64,000 nucleotides of DNA, from NCBI GenBank assembly GCA_029891345.1, contig CM057002.1:61804777-61868776 (forward strand), in the 5' to 3' direction. Made by a program: the position numbers and the translations under genes. The first letter of the stretch is position 1. Each line of letters begins with the position of its first letter. This stretch comes from Dryococelus australis (taxonomy: Eukaryota > Arthropoda > Insecta > Phasmatodea > Phasmatidae). Of this stretch, positions 44,994 to 56,744 are shown one piece after another. The notes beneath the pieces are model-generated. The model was not told the origin of the DNA and ran no database searches. It was given only the letters and a program-made list of their open reading frames with translations.

Positions 44994-45985
44994 TGTTCAC
45001 GCTCCTGCGCAGGCTGCCTGCACAACAACATTGGCAGCAGCATTTGAATGCAGGGCCACCCTGCTTCTCGTCGAGTCCGTCAAAAACCTGGGCAGCTCAG
45101 TCATGGGACGGACGCCATCTTCTCTCTTCCACGTCGACGCCAGGATCCCCCCGCAGTGGGTGGAGGCGGGGAGAATCGCTGCCGGGGAGCCACCCCCTCA
45201 CCCTCCATCAAGATGGTCCTTTCGGGCGAAGGTGAGCTGTGCTAGGCGAGACTTCCCAGGATCCACCGGTAATGGTGGCGAACCGCTGGCCCAGATGTGC
45301 AGACTGATATCGGGGCGCTTCCAGGGTCCAATGCTCTGCTCTTCAATTCCATTTCTCACACAGCCCGCAGAGTCCAGCAGAAGGGGGTTCGCCACACTTA
45401 GCATGTTTCAGCACATCGGGATTCCCCTCCTTCACCCTCTCCTCCTTGATCATTGGGCCGCCTGCAGCCGACGTGCTACTGCCATCTTCAACTGAGCTGC
45501 CCAGGTTCCCGACGCCATCGACGACGGCGCTTACGAACCGGCCTGTTGGTTCGCGAGCTGGTATTTGATTATTTCCAGCCATCCCAGAACCTGGGAATCG
45601 CCGATCCTCCACCAGGGGACGCGATTAGTTGCGGTTAGGCTCCGTATCTAAGCTGCAACAGTCCCACCACGCCCTGGTCTCAAAGGGCGGATAGATCACA
45701 GAGAACGAGCGGCTAAGAGCGTGATGTTCATCCCACACCAGCTCATCTAGTGGCCGATTTCTGATTAGGGGTGTTGCGCAAACCTGCTCGCCCAATGGGC
45801 GTGGAGCTGGGCTCTGATTGGTCGCGCAGGTCCCAAATGCATAGCCTGCTTCCCTCCTCAAGGAAACTGGTCAGCCACCGAGGCTTTGCCATTCACTTCG
45901 CACCGAACCTCGGTGCTGGGAGGATATCCTCCCAAAGGCCTAGCCTGTCTCCCTCCTCGAGGGAGCTGGCCAGACATCGAGGTTT
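44994..45985 (+). other. GC-rich presumed LINE 5' leader with direct repeat
   Basis: A CpG-rich kilobase upstream of the plus-strand ORF1 relic. The segment tagcctgcttccctcctcaa (45,842) with cagccaccgaggctt recurs about 100 bp on as tagcctgtctccctcctcga (45,940) with cagacatcgaggttt. That would suit short promoter monomers of a LINE. Many open frames occur on both strands because stops are rare in this composition; none shows a domain, so I list no gene here. Confidence 0.45.
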
Positions 45986-47313
45986 TTGGTTGTAGGCGAG
46001 TTGCTTGCGACTCGACTTTGCGATGTTGGAGGAAAGGTAATTGTGGCATTACCTGCTCATTCCTCTGATGATTCGAATAGTTCACCACACAACACACAGA
46101 ATTGCACAAACCGAACAAAAAACACAGTAAAAAAAGTTAAACAGAAACAGGCTAGTGAATCAATTTCAACTGACAATTCTCTCTTTCCTTTGGGAGAAGT
46201 AGACACACTAAACGATAGTCAGAATGGTAGTACGAGCACAGTAGTACCACAACACCACACATGCAAGACATCACAGGCTCTGCCAGTTTACATTATACAA
46301 AACAGACTTGTAAAATGGCCGTATAAAACCGTTAAGGAAGACACTTTCATAAATATTTCGGTAACGAAAAAACAACATTTGAAGGTAATTGTTAGGAAAG
46401 ATAAACGCTCCTATTTCTGTGAAGTCCTTCGTGAGAACTTCTTAGAATATTACACACACGCACCGAAAGAGCAAAAGCCAATGAAAGTAGTCATAAAAGG
46501 GCTATATCATGGCATTGGAACAAAAGATCTCAAGGAAGAGTTCGATGATTTTGGCTTTAGGTCAATTCATGTATGGCAATTTAGAACGCCAGTAGACAAA
46601 CCTGCAGTCTATGGGGCTGTAATACATCAACACAAAGAGTTTGACATATTAAAAATTAGAGAACTTTATCACGTATCAGTTCTACTAGAACTGTATAAAT
46701 ACCGCACTGAGGATGTGGTGCAGTGTAAGAAATTTCGTGCACTGGGCCACACTCAGAAATACTGTGGACTTGAGACAGTCTGTCCTCGCTATACATGCAT
46801 ACACAAAAAAAAAAGACTGTCCTCTTAAAAACACGGAACATATATCAAAGTGGCTATGTACACTTTGTAAAAAAAGGGACACTCGGCTGTATGGAAGTAG
46901 TGCGAAGTAATCCAGAAACAGATAGAATTACAAAAACCACATAAGGACCTAAAACTCACCAAACAAACACTAACAATAGGCAGGAAACGCGACCGAATAT
47001 TCAGTCAGAGACTGAATTTCCTCCCCTTCAAGTAGGGAAAATACAAACTGAACAAGGACACACACACAGGGAACAAGCACCTATACAACAGCAAAGGGAC
47101 AAGTCACAAAATCACGAGAGAAGAGACACCAACACAACAGAAAATGCGACCATAATATCAGGATTGCAAGAACTGGCCGCCTTTCTGCGGGAAACACAAT
47201 TCAGAACACTTTTGGACAATTTTAGGCCCATCATTACACAAGCAAAAGCCTTAACAACACTACACGAGAAGCAGATGTCGCTGCTCACAGCACTCGTCAC
47301 TTTACCACAGTAA
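45986..47313 (+). pseudogene. LINE (Jockey-like) ORF1, gag-like, nearly complete relic
   Basis: The 280-codon frame (45,986-46,828) begins in a serine/threonine/lysine-rich segment and carries FCEVLRENFLEYYTHAPKEQ, KPMKVVIKGLYHGIGTKDLK and EEFDDFGFRSIHVWQF, a PRE_C2HC domain at about residues 150-220. VQCKKFRALGHTQKYC follows, a zinc knuckle in which the first cysteine pair is altered. It then shifts frame. The tail to 47,313 (TLLDNFRPI-like, ending TALVTLPQ) is readable in another frame. No reverse transcriptase ORF follows: after a short 3' region the sequence becomes A-rich from about 47,580. The product would bind element RNA. It is not closely similar to the minus-strand copy at 34 kb. 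Confidence 0.75.
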
Positions 47314-48060
47314 ATAAACAAATAGTTAAGAATTATTTAACTATCAAATCATCCCAAACTGACACTGTCGATTTTTAAACACACAGGTATTAATATTTAG
47401 GGCGCTCTGCCCAGGTTGGTTATGTGGGAACTCGGGAAAGATGGGGAAATAGCCCCAACCCCCCTTCTAGGTCGTGACACACATGCCAGTCGAGGTAGGG
47501 GTCGGGGGGCTAACATAATAAGACATAGCTATTTTGTTTAGCTTAAACAATTTAATCTAGCTTAAACTTATACGAATATTACATTATATTAAAATAACAT
47601 GAATTTCAAATAATTGTAGTAAAATTAAATACTAAAAAATATATAAAAAATAATAAAAATATATAAAAATAATAAAATATATATATACATGTAAAAAAAT
47701 AAAAAATACAAAAAGACTTTAAAAAAATTAAATAATTAAAACATATTGTGTTTTATATGTTACAAACACTATTATTTACTTGATATATCGCACCGACCTG
47801 ATAGTCTGTTTCAGGTCGGGAAGAAGACGATCCTCTTCGATGAGGGGTCGAGGGGGGGGGGGGGGGGGGGCTCTGCTTTGACTAGAGCCTGGCAGACCCT
47901 GGCAAGGCCTGGCAGACTCTGGTCCCAAGAGCCCTTCTTATTTGTTTCTGTCACTAACACTGGGTTTCTTTCCTATGTCACAACACTCTGAAACGATAAA
48001 ACCTACCCCGAGTGTTGCTCCCGGGCGATTAGGGACTCACCGACACACTACATGCGAGAT
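47314..48060. other. LINE 3' region, A-rich tract, hairpins and G19 run
   Basis: A short GC-balanced stretch to about 47,530 is followed by an A-rich tract (47,580-47,740) that could be an old LINE tail. A perfect 9-bp inverted repeat ccgacctga/tcaggtcgg lies at 47,793-47,819. A G19 run lies at 47,852-47,870, followed by short ctggcagac repeats. Confidence 0.45.
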
Positions 48061-48071
48061 TAAATAGCACA

Positions 48072-48965
48072 CTACCGTGCACCACTGCTCTCGGTTGCAC
48101 CGCTGTTCTCGGCAGCAGGGCAAAGTTTTTCACTGGGCAGGCTCAGATTCCAGCTGAGCAGAACGTCAACTGGTGACCTTCCTGTGGGAGCGTTCACATG
48201 CCAACGGAGAGTAAAGAGTGAGGCTGGCAGGTGTTGTGCCCATGTCACATGTTGCTCATCAACACAGAGTCGCAGCTGCGACTTCAGCTCCTGGTTGCAA
48301 CGCTCTGTGGGTTTCGCATGGGGGTGGTACACCATAGTTTTCAAGTGCCGTTCTCCCCACCGGATGCACAGATCTCTTCATTTTCTGCCTGTGAATTGCA
48401 GGCCGTTATCCATGAGCAAATCCTGTGCAAATCCCCATCACATGAAAAACTCATTTTCCATCACTTTTGCTTAGTTGCCAGCTCGTGCACTACTGATCGC
48501 GTAAACTTCGACCCATCTTGAGTAATTGTCTGTAATCACTAAAATAAATCTCTTCCCACCTGCTGTTTTCGGGTAAGGCCCCATCAGGTCTAGGCTAACA
48601 GTCTCGAACGGGTGCTGCAGTGCGTATGGCTGTTGTTGTTCTCCGTCCACCCTGCAGACTTTAAACTGGTTACATTCCTTGCATTGCTGTACCTAGTTTC
48701 GTGTGCAGTGTGTCAGGCTGGCCCAGAAAAAGTGGTCACGTATATTCCGCACTGTCTGTTCCGCCCCTTGGTGCCCAGTTACATGAATATACGTTTCCTT
48801 CATTCTTCTGGTACAAACAAGCGCGACTTGTTTTTCTTGCTGAGCGCCCATGTCTCTAACTGTCCATATATGACACACCACTGTTCCAAGTTTTCTGTCG
48901 CACATTTGTCCTTCTGTTTTTGCGAAAACGCGCATGTTTCTTGCATAGTGATTACTTCCTTGCAC
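48072..48965 (-). pseudogene. Gypsy integrase relic
   Basis: The enzyme inserts the element's cDNA. The zinc-binding HHCC domain is seen as HVTGHQGAEQTVRNIRDHFF plus QQCKECNQFK just downstream in another frame. Catalytic-core pieces are SLDLMGPYPKTAGG (first Asp), LLMDNGLQF (second Asp) and YHPHAKPTERCNQELKSQL (Glu). The last frame ends at 48,072 without the usual GPY/F module, so the C-terminus is lost. Several frameshifts are present. Confidence 0.8.
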
Positions 48966-49417
48966 AGGTCGGAAATTAGTTCGTCATTTGTCACGACAGT
49001 TACTTGATTTAGTTGGGCTTCCCAGAATGGTTCCTGTCCGTCTGGCGGTAAAATTTCCTCCCCTTTTACGGTGTCGTACACGATCACACTCTCGTCCGGT
49101 GCTCGAGAAAGCATATCAGCATCTTTACCGACCACATGTTCTACCACAAAGTCATATGCTTGGAGCATAAGTGCCCACAGGGTCAGTTTACTGAATCCTT
49201 CCCGCATATTGTGAAGCCACACCAGGCACCTGTTATCAATACGAAGGGTAAAGTGCTGATATTCTAGATAGGCCCTGTATCCCTTAACTGCCCAGACCAC
49301 AGCCAGACACTCGAGCTCATTTACATCATAGCGCCGTTCAGTTGCTCCTAATTTGACACTGGAAAATCGATTATCTGTTTCTCTCCCACCTCTGTTCACT
49401 GGTACAGTACTGCACAT
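48800..49417 (-). pseudogene. Gypsy RNase H and linker relic
   Basis: A frame of 205 codons. RRYDVNELECLAVVWAVKGY and LRIDNRCLVWLHN are RNase H landmarks; the second is usually TDHxALxWL. VVEHVVGKDADMLSRAP is the usual end of the domain. The linker to the integrase zinc finger (ELISDLCKEVI) follows. The first catalytic aspartate lies just upstream in another frame, where LQMNAS is read instead of the usual LQTDAS. The frame is long and open, but the domain cannot be active. Confidence 0.8.
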
Positions 49418-49864
49418 ATGCCTTTATGGCTCGCATTCATCTGCAGGTATAGGTGGCGCATGGGATCGTTCCTGTCTAAGGTGGGACATGCCTTGAAGCT
49501 CACTTTAATGGCCTGGAACACCTTGTCTGCTTCTTACCCCCACACAAACCTCTTCTGCAGTGATAGTAAGTCCGTCAACGGTACAGTTATTGTGGCAAGA
49601 TCCTTAATATGCTTGCGCAGCCAGTTTATCAAGCTGAAAGATTTGCGCATTTGTTTTCGAGTGTGCGAGGTTGTGTGCCTGTCAATGATACTCAACTGCT
49701 CTGGCGTGGGCGTATATACAGACTTGTCGACAATATGGCCTAGGAACTCTATACTAGTCTGACCGAGGTGGCATTTGTTGGCAGCACATGTCAGTCCATT
49801 TATGGCAAGGCACTCTAAGACAATAGATAGATGGTGCAGGTGTTCCTACCATGTCTCTGTCTGA
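49418..49864 (-). pseudogene. Gypsy reverse transcriptase thumb/connection relic
   Basis: Broken frames in the same orientation read CHLGQTSIEFLGHIVD, QMRKSFSLINWLRKHIK and TVPLTDLLS, the normal connection between the reverse transcriptase palm and RNase H. At least two shifts or stops occur. Confidence 0.7.
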
Positions 49865-50343
49865 TCACACTCCCACATCGTCGAGACACGCTAGCATGAA
49901 ATCTCCAATCAGGCCATCTAGTACTCTTACCATAATCGATTGAAAAGTTGCAGGTGCGCACTTGAGACCAAAAGGCATTGTGCAAAATTGGAAATGCTGA
50001 CCATCCGGGGTCATGAAAGTGGTTTTCTCATGATCCTCCTCCTGGTTAGGGATCTGCCAATAGCCGCCGAGTAAATCCAAAGATGACAAAATTTTGGATT
50101 TCCTAAGGTACTCAAGGCGTCCTTAACACTTACATATGGCGGAAGCACGCTAAGTGTCACCTGATTGTTCGAGTGAAAGTCAACACAAAAACGCCATGAG
50201 CCATCTTTCTTTGGCACTAGTATTATGGCAGAATTATATCTGCTCCATGTGGGCTCAATCACACTGTCTGTTAACATTTCCTGCACCTGCTCACATATTA
50301 TTTCGACCTGATGTGGAAGGTAATTCAAACTGTTGTTCTGCAT
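49865..50343 (-). pseudogene. Gypsy reverse transcriptase relic
   Basis: The upstream frame (50,343-50,011) has YNSAIILVPKKDGSWRFCVD, then VSVKDALSTLG. After a shift the frame from 50,089 has MSSLDLLGGYWQIPNQEED, FQFCTMPFGLKCAPATFQ and ACLDDV at the catalytic Y/FxDD box, where the tyrosine is replaced by cysteine. Order and spacing match Ty3/gypsy enzymes. The enzyme copies element RNA into DNA; this copy cannot. Confidence 0.85.
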
Positions 50344-50980
50344 AAGATGTCATGCTTACCATGATTGCCCTACGTTCAGTTAATAAGCACTGGAAGGTTT
50401 CCTGATACTCTGGTGGAATGTTATGCTGAAAGTTCTTTAAATGCACAACCTGTGCGCTATCTGTTAGCCTACGATTAATGTTGTACATAATTCTTCTTTC
50501 CTTAGTGCCAAGATGAATACGCCTAGCTTCTATTTCCACGATCGTGTCATGTTTGCTTAACAAAGGAATTCCTAGAATTGCGTCCTCAGTGATTTCGGCT
50601 GTTATTATTGCCTGCGTTTTAGTTTCAATATCACGTACTCTGACAGTTAGGTCTGCTTGACCCATTGCTGCATTACGCTCCTGTCCTGTAGCTAATCGTA
50701 TTACGTGGCCTGTGGAGGTTATGAAATGTTTGTTTACAAACTGCAGTTGGACGAAGTTGTGAGGCATAGCGGTATCTATCAGCGCATGACACTTTTTACC
50801 GTTGACATTGACAAGAATTTGGATGAATTCGGCATCACTCTCACTCATCTGGTTTATAAGCACTTGTTGCGGGGTTACATCCAGGGTATCCTGTGTGACC
50901 AGGTTACAGGGCACGTCTAGTATCCATACCCCTGCTTGCCGTTTCCCTGCTGTTGTTGGTGTCCTCCTTGTTGCTTTCAT
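50291..50980 (-). pseudogene. Gypsy aspartic protease relic
   Basis: A long open frame of 229 codons. The active-site loop reads HALIDTAMPHNFV, where the family has ALIDTGATxNFV, so Gly-Ala after Asp-Thr is altered. ILGIPLLSKHD is the usual second landmark of pepsin-like retroviral proteases. The C-terminal part leads towards the reverse transcriptase (NIPPEYQETFQCLL). It overlaps the gag end by a few bases and the RT start. The open frame may be coincidental survival. Confidence 0.8.
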
Positions 50981-52107
50981 ACGTGAGGGTTATTCTGACA
51001 GTGACTTTGCCTGTGATATTGCTCACTCTCGCAATAGTGACATGGACTTGGTGGCGGTTGGCTTCTATCCCACTTCACAAACTTTTTCACACTGGATTTT
51101 TCCAAGCTATCTGCGCCATTGCGCAACTGTCCATCACGACTGTCAGTGATGGATTTACGTTCGTTTACACCGAACTGTCCCCATTTTGGATTGTCCGCAC
51201 TCCTGTCATGCCCATTTGCACCACTTTTTCTTTTCCCATGGTGCCATCGTGCCACACTGGGCTCGCGATGCGGTTGTGGTGCACTGCATTCCATAATTAG
51301 CGCTGCCAGCATCAGCTCTTCTTCCCTGTTATTCAGCAGCAGTACACAGGCTGAATGGAACTTGGGCCATGCCGTCTCCGCTACAACATCTAGCTGTTCG
51401 CGCTCGGTTAGGTTCGGGTGGAACCGGCGAATAAGATGTAACTTGCGGGTTATGATGATTGTCAGCATCTCGCCTTCTTGCTGCTCCTGTAATGTCAGCT
51501 TGCTCTGGGCTTGTATGGAGCCGAACGGCCCTTCGAAGCATTACTGGTATGCCTGTAAAAACTCCAACCACGTTAAGCCATAAGGGTTGACATATTTTCA
51601 GCATTATCATGCACTGTTCTCAAGCTGCCTCCCAATGCAGCTAGGCCACTCATCCTCGTGAACACCGTATCTCTGTAGACGCGACTGACAGTCTTGTAAG
51701 ATGGCTGTAGGGTCTTCATTTGATTCTCCTGAAAATGTTGGCAGGTTATATAATTTGCTAGGGGTGGGCCTAAGCATTGTTCTGCTGGACTGTAGTACTA
51801 TGTTTGCTGTGACCTCTGGTGGCAGAGCAATGTAGCAGTGCCAGCCGTAGGCCACATTCTGTCCGTACTGTTATTGTTGTCGTGCTGCTGTTGATGGTGT
51901 GGTAGTGGGAAAAGAGATTGTAGGGTTCATTGTTGTGGGTTGCTGGAATGATAGTGGTTGGGGGTAGTTGCTGGTAGGCAAGACTGGGAAAGTTACGATC
52001 GACAGGTTAGGCAGGAATGGTGTCGACTGGCTGATCGGCACTGTCGCTCGGACAGGAATCGCTCGTGTGGGTTCCCTGGCCACACAGTCTCCGCATGTTA
52101 ACTGCAT
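50977..52107 (-). pseudogene. Gypsy gag relic
   Basis: Gag forms the particle that houses the element RNA. An N-terminal proline/threonine-rich frame (52,107-51,871) precedes KLYNLPTFSGESNEDPTAIL and YGVHEDEWPSCIGRQLE, the usual capsid entry. LIRRFHPNLTEREQLDVV and ECSAPQPHREPS follow in another frame. Near the end CHYCESEQYHRQSHC is a CCHC zinc knuckle with one extra residue before the histidine. At least three breaks separate these pieces. Confidence 0.75.
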
Positions 52108-52110
52108 CCG

Positions 52111-55100
52111 CTGGTTGTTAATGCTTTCTCATACAGTCCTGCATTGTGCATGAATCCTCACCCCACAGTAGTGACAGTGACACATCACTCCTCCTGCTGC
52201 TCCTTCACACCCTGCTCGTCCGTAGGTTACCACAACCTTCTGTAACTCGGTGAAAACATTGCTCCAATTATACACTGTCCGGTTCTGTGTACTCACTTCC
52301 ATGCACATGTTGCATTCGACATGAGTCCCGAAATGGTTGCCACTTCTGTTTGTTGAAGACACTCACGATGTTTCTGTACATGACATCGTGCGCAACATTA
52401 AAATTGTGATGCCCTGTCCTGTGCACATTACACTGGTGCACCAACTAGGTCGGTAGAGAACTGAAGAATTTTGCACTTGTTAGCTAAAATGTTAATTTGA
52501 TTCACGAGTCTCGAAATTTTAATGCCTGCTGTTCATTGTCCATTTCACGGTTGACTGCAATGCGGTTGATCGCTGGGTTGGACTCACACAAGCAATCAGA
52601 GAGTTGGTTGTTCCCCTCTTGTTTCATGCTGATACCAAGCTGCATAGGATGTAAACACAACGGACACCATAGCGCTGTTGCACTAGCGGGTGACTGGCCA
52701 ACCATGATTTGTGATTGTAAACAAACCCACGTGGTCATGGCACGGGAGATGCAGGTAGCGGATGTGTGGCATTGGAGGGGAGGTGCACCATCCCTTTCGC
52801 GGCTGAGCCCTCCTGCGTGTGCCGAGAGGGAGACGACTGGCCAGCATGGGGTGGGGGAAGCTGCGCTCGCCTGCCCGCTGCTGCGATCGATACCCTGTTC
52901 ACCTGGCTGGAGAGGGAGCTGGGCGGCTTGACGTCATGCCTCCATCCCAAGATGGCTGCTCACCTCCTCTATGACTGGTTCCTTGTTCGTAATGGTGCCA
53001 ATACCTGCTGTTTAGCACACTTTCTGACTAGCATCATGAGGTTGCGTCTTGGGCATCCTGTAGGTGTCTGTTTTTCATCGGAAGTTTTTGAGACCTTCTG
53101 TGATGCTTTCCCGACATTCCCACATTGCTGATATCGGGATAGTAGATGGGAAAACTTGCGCAGCTGAACAAATTTGGTATTTGAGGCCCAGAAAAAATTG
53201 CAGGAAAAATTTCAGAGTTTACCGAAAGTTGGCGGTAAGATATGGTAACTAAGTTGGGCACAATCTTGACATCAGACTGGGTGTCTCCATGGCATGGAGT
53301 AATTAAAAAGGAGCATTTAAGTGGAAAATTGGTTAATAGGTTATTATTTGCTCAGCACCAGGCATCGCCAGAGGCAGTGCCAGAGTTGTAGAGCCGACTC
53401 TTGCTGATGTTCCGGGTTGTGCTGCAGAAGATCAATGCCTTCCTTTCCTGGCTACTTGAAGAATTATTTATAAGGTTAAATGTAAAGCTTCGTGAACTCT
53501 CAGGGCGAAACCACACACCACCTGAATTAGATATGTTGAAATACTGCAGTACAGAACACTCTTGTATGAAACATGTAGAATACACACTTGAGACATGGTG
53601 GGAAATGAGGGTCCTGTGCACTTATATGCCCAGAGGCATGGACAGAATTAAACATGCATTTTCCTGAGTGACGGTATTTATTCGTCCATAACTCTACATG
53701 TTGCTCTCAGGAACAACTGACATTGGTATCAAACTGAACCTGTTGGTGACGGTAAAACTGAGAAAAGGCCACGTGGGACACACAATGTTTACATGTACAA
53801 TTAAGCTCCTAGTGGCGATGCAAAGCCAACCAATAGTAGAGGAGTGTTGTACCGCATGGCTAAATGTGAAAAAAGGTTGTGGTAATTAAAGTCTATTGCA
53901 AATTAAAGATGATTAGTAACAACAGTTGTATGCCACCCGGGCACGCACGACGCGAAACACGACGACACTACACACTCGTCCAACTGCCAAGCAGTGACTA
54001 GTTTGGCACGTGGACATGAGGACTTGCGGTGGCGGGCCCATGCATTACATGGCACCACTTTCTTGCACAAAGTACCATTGAACTTAGTTGGGTTCAAGCA
54101 CAGGTATAGGAGGTATACAGTAATTTAAAAGACACTGCAAAATACATAATGAACACTTAATACATCGCCATCGAGTGTCTCAAGGGGTCGGCAGGTTCCC
54201 TATAGTGCTCCGGGTGCATTCATGTTTTTGCACCAATCATCTTTAGCTGCAATAGTCTGATGTAACTTTCTGGAAACTGTTATTTTCTGCACCCGTAGAT
54301 GCTGCCCCTTCTTCCCTGGTAATAACATTGGCCAGAGTAGCTTAATGCACCAGTATTTCATTTTTGTGCACACCTGTGTACTTTCGCAGTATTGCCTATC
54401 TGGTGGGCCACATGCCAGAATTCATGTAATGTTTTCACCTAAAGTGACGTATGTGTTTTCGTGCATGAGTAATTACATACAAGTTTTCAAACTTTGCGTC
54501 AATTATTCTAAACATTGCTTATGGATGTTCTGGGGTACATGCTCTCTATAACCCATTTTCACAGTCTTGTGTAAATTACCTAACAGTAAGTAAGCTCAAC
54601 TCAGAGCTTTTATGGTTTAAGGTATGTGGGTCAGCCTGAATAGGTCCACAGTGTCATTCATGTAAGTATCAGGAGCCAGGTGCTCTTCTAAAAATTCACA
54701 GAGGGACCGCATATGTATGGGCGAAGGGCCCACTATACCCTGAGATGATCACCAGTATCATCAGCAGCAACAATTGGCACCGCCTGCAGATGGTGTCTGG
54801 TACCTAGTCGGGTATCCAAATCCACAACCCAATTAATAACAATGTTTTCCACAGTCACTCAAAATTTCCATTAACTCAGCACCACCCAGCCAACAGGCAT
54901 TAAATCGGCATCCAACTTTGTGGCGATTTAGTATTCCAATTATCTGATGTCCTACAAAATTTAACCGGTGATACATATGTCAATTTAAATGGCCTATCAC
55001 ATATTACTTGTTTGCCAAATTTGGAAGAAATTGATTTATTTCGATACGAAAAGTGCCTAAACCTGTCTTCCAATTTCGCCACGTTGTTCTGAGTCACAAG

Positions 55101-55436
55101 TTAAAAACCTCTTAGAAAAAAGATTGAAGCATAATTGCCATAAATATAACACATATTGTAGTACACTGAGAAATTGTAATTTCAGCACCATCAATCAGTT
55201 CTGCTTCAATGAAAGGTTTCACAACTATAAGGCCCCAAAATTATTTCTCAGAATCGCCAAGATGTTCTAAGTTTAGGTTTGTTAGTCCCTTAAAGTATCC
55301 CAGAATTAAGCAGAAGCTTACTCACTTAAATAATCGAACCCATAATTTCTTCACCATGATTTCAGACTAACTCACTGAAGTGCAGGATCAGTCCCTGAAA
55401 AATTTTGTTGCTCAGGCGCAATGCTAGTATGAGGCT
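52111..55436. other. Unassigned stretch between the two gypsy elements
   Basis: About 3.3 kb with a GC-rich part (52,740-52,960) and no recognised gene. Frames such as 52,502-52,738 (minus) and 53,401-53,667 (plus, with EYTLETWWEMRVLCTYMPRG) look protein-like but match nothing I know and have no splice context. LTRs or 5' leaders of one or both gypsy copies should lie here, but I could not find repeats that would prove them. Confidence 0.35.
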
Positions 55437-55699
55437 ATGTGTATTTTGGAAGCCAATGAATTTCAAAAGATTTTAACTGAGGTTCAAACAACGATGGTTG
55501 ATGAACAAATAGCCACCCTTAGACTCTGTACTACCTTCACCACCATTTCAGTTCTTACACCTGCTCAAGATTTCCTAATTTCTAACCTCTCCACTTCCAG
55601 TGCTGCCCCACATACACATCCACCCCCTTCTCCTACTCATACCCCAACCACCGATCCATCCCACTTGTTGGCTGTGTTTTCCACCACACCACTTGGTCA

Positions 55700-56241
55700 A
55701 CTGCAGCAGTACCAACACGTAAATATTTAATGTCACCACCCTTTGGCAATATTACAGATCCGCTAGAAAGAATATTGCTTGATTTCCCGGGCAACTGGCG
55801 GTTTGCAAGCCCCAAAATTCTAAAGTTCATAAAAGTCATAGTAAAATTACATCAGAGCAAAACAGTGCCACAAACCCAACTTTTAGAAATAATTTACCCC
55901 TTTATTCAGGGTCCCTTGTGAAAGAACCAGACCAGCTATATCCCAGCATTCTATCTTAACTACCATGCAGACATCCTTCAGTACTTCACCCTATCCAGAT
56001 TACTCACTCATTTACAGTAAAGATTGCAAGACCCCAATGAGTCTTTGACTATTTCAGTAGTGTCAAGGACACTGATGTAATTCTGCTCTTGGCATTGCCT
56101 GAAAGTGAGATTGTTAACATAATCCTGGAAGGTATGGATCCTTGTGAGCACTCTCGTTTGGCATTTGTGGAGAAACCAAATTCTTTTGCAGAATTGAACA
56201 GAGTTTGTATACGCTCTCAAAACATTAGGTATGCGGACTAA
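55700..56241 (+). pseudogene. Gypsy gag relic, C-terminal part
   Basis: Frames carry PPFGNITDPLERILLDFPGN and, further on, KDTDVILLLALPESEIVNII, LEGMDPCEHSRLAFVEKPNS and FAELNRVCIRSQNIRYAD, the usual helical end of a gypsy gag before a stop at 56,241. A proline/threonine-rich frame upstream (55,437-55,730) may be its N-terminal part. Stops and shifts interrupt it. No zinc knuckle was seen. Confidence 0.55.
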
Positions 56242-56740
56242 AGACGTGTGACCATTTTTGGACAGGGCAGATACCCAACGAAGTTCGGTCCTACCCCTGA
56301 TAAAAAGAGGATACCAGTGGCGGCTGCTGTAGTAGGGCTGCAGGATGCAGCCTCCTAATAAAATCTCAGAACGCATATCTCTACTTATATGCTACTCAGT
56401 AAATAATACTGCTTACAAATACGGAGGTTATTTCGCAGCCAATGTTTTTGAGATGGACGAGACTCTTGTCACGAGAGAAATGTTTTTGGAAACGTCGAGT
56501 GGTGGGGCGGCAGATTTTTCGCCCCGAAGTGGCTAGAGCTAGTAAAGAGAGATTACCGTAACATAGAACTAGGGGTGCTACAGCAGGAAGGGAAGATTTC
56601 AGGGGCTCAGCCCTTTTCAGTCAATCGCATGCTGTAAATTGGAGAGAGCTACGCGCCCCTGCTCAAACAAAAAAAATGGTTTCCTGGAACTTGACAAAGC
56701 TACCAAAACTACATGTTTTGTAAGCACACTTTCGTGCTGA
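56242..56740. other. Unrelated sequence in place of the gypsy protease
   Basis: The expected protease coding sequence is absent. Instead there is a stretch starting agtggcggctgctgtagta with no recognised content. It may be a short insertion followed by loss of the protease. Confidence 0.4.
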
Positions 56741-56744
56741 CATC

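Larger units (their letters stand above)
48060..52110 (-). mobile_element. Ty3/gypsy retrotransposon, minus strand, broken
   Basis: Gag, protease, reverse transcriptase, RNase H and integrase relics follow in Ty3/gypsy order from 52.1 kb down to 48.06 kb. All are interrupted. No LTR pair could be found on either side by eye, so the ends are undefined. It is of the same general type as the plus-strand copy at 55.4-60.2 kb. Confidence 0.85.

Noticed and set aside
44950..45861. Cluster of frames of up to 181 codons on both strands
   Set aside because: A GC-rich leader upstream of a LINE ORF1. Frames on both strands are equally open and none has a domain.
55437..55730. Separate host gene with proline/threonine-rich protein
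   Set aside because: It lies directly upstream of gypsy gag pieces in the same orientation and has no splice context, so it is more likely part of the gag region.
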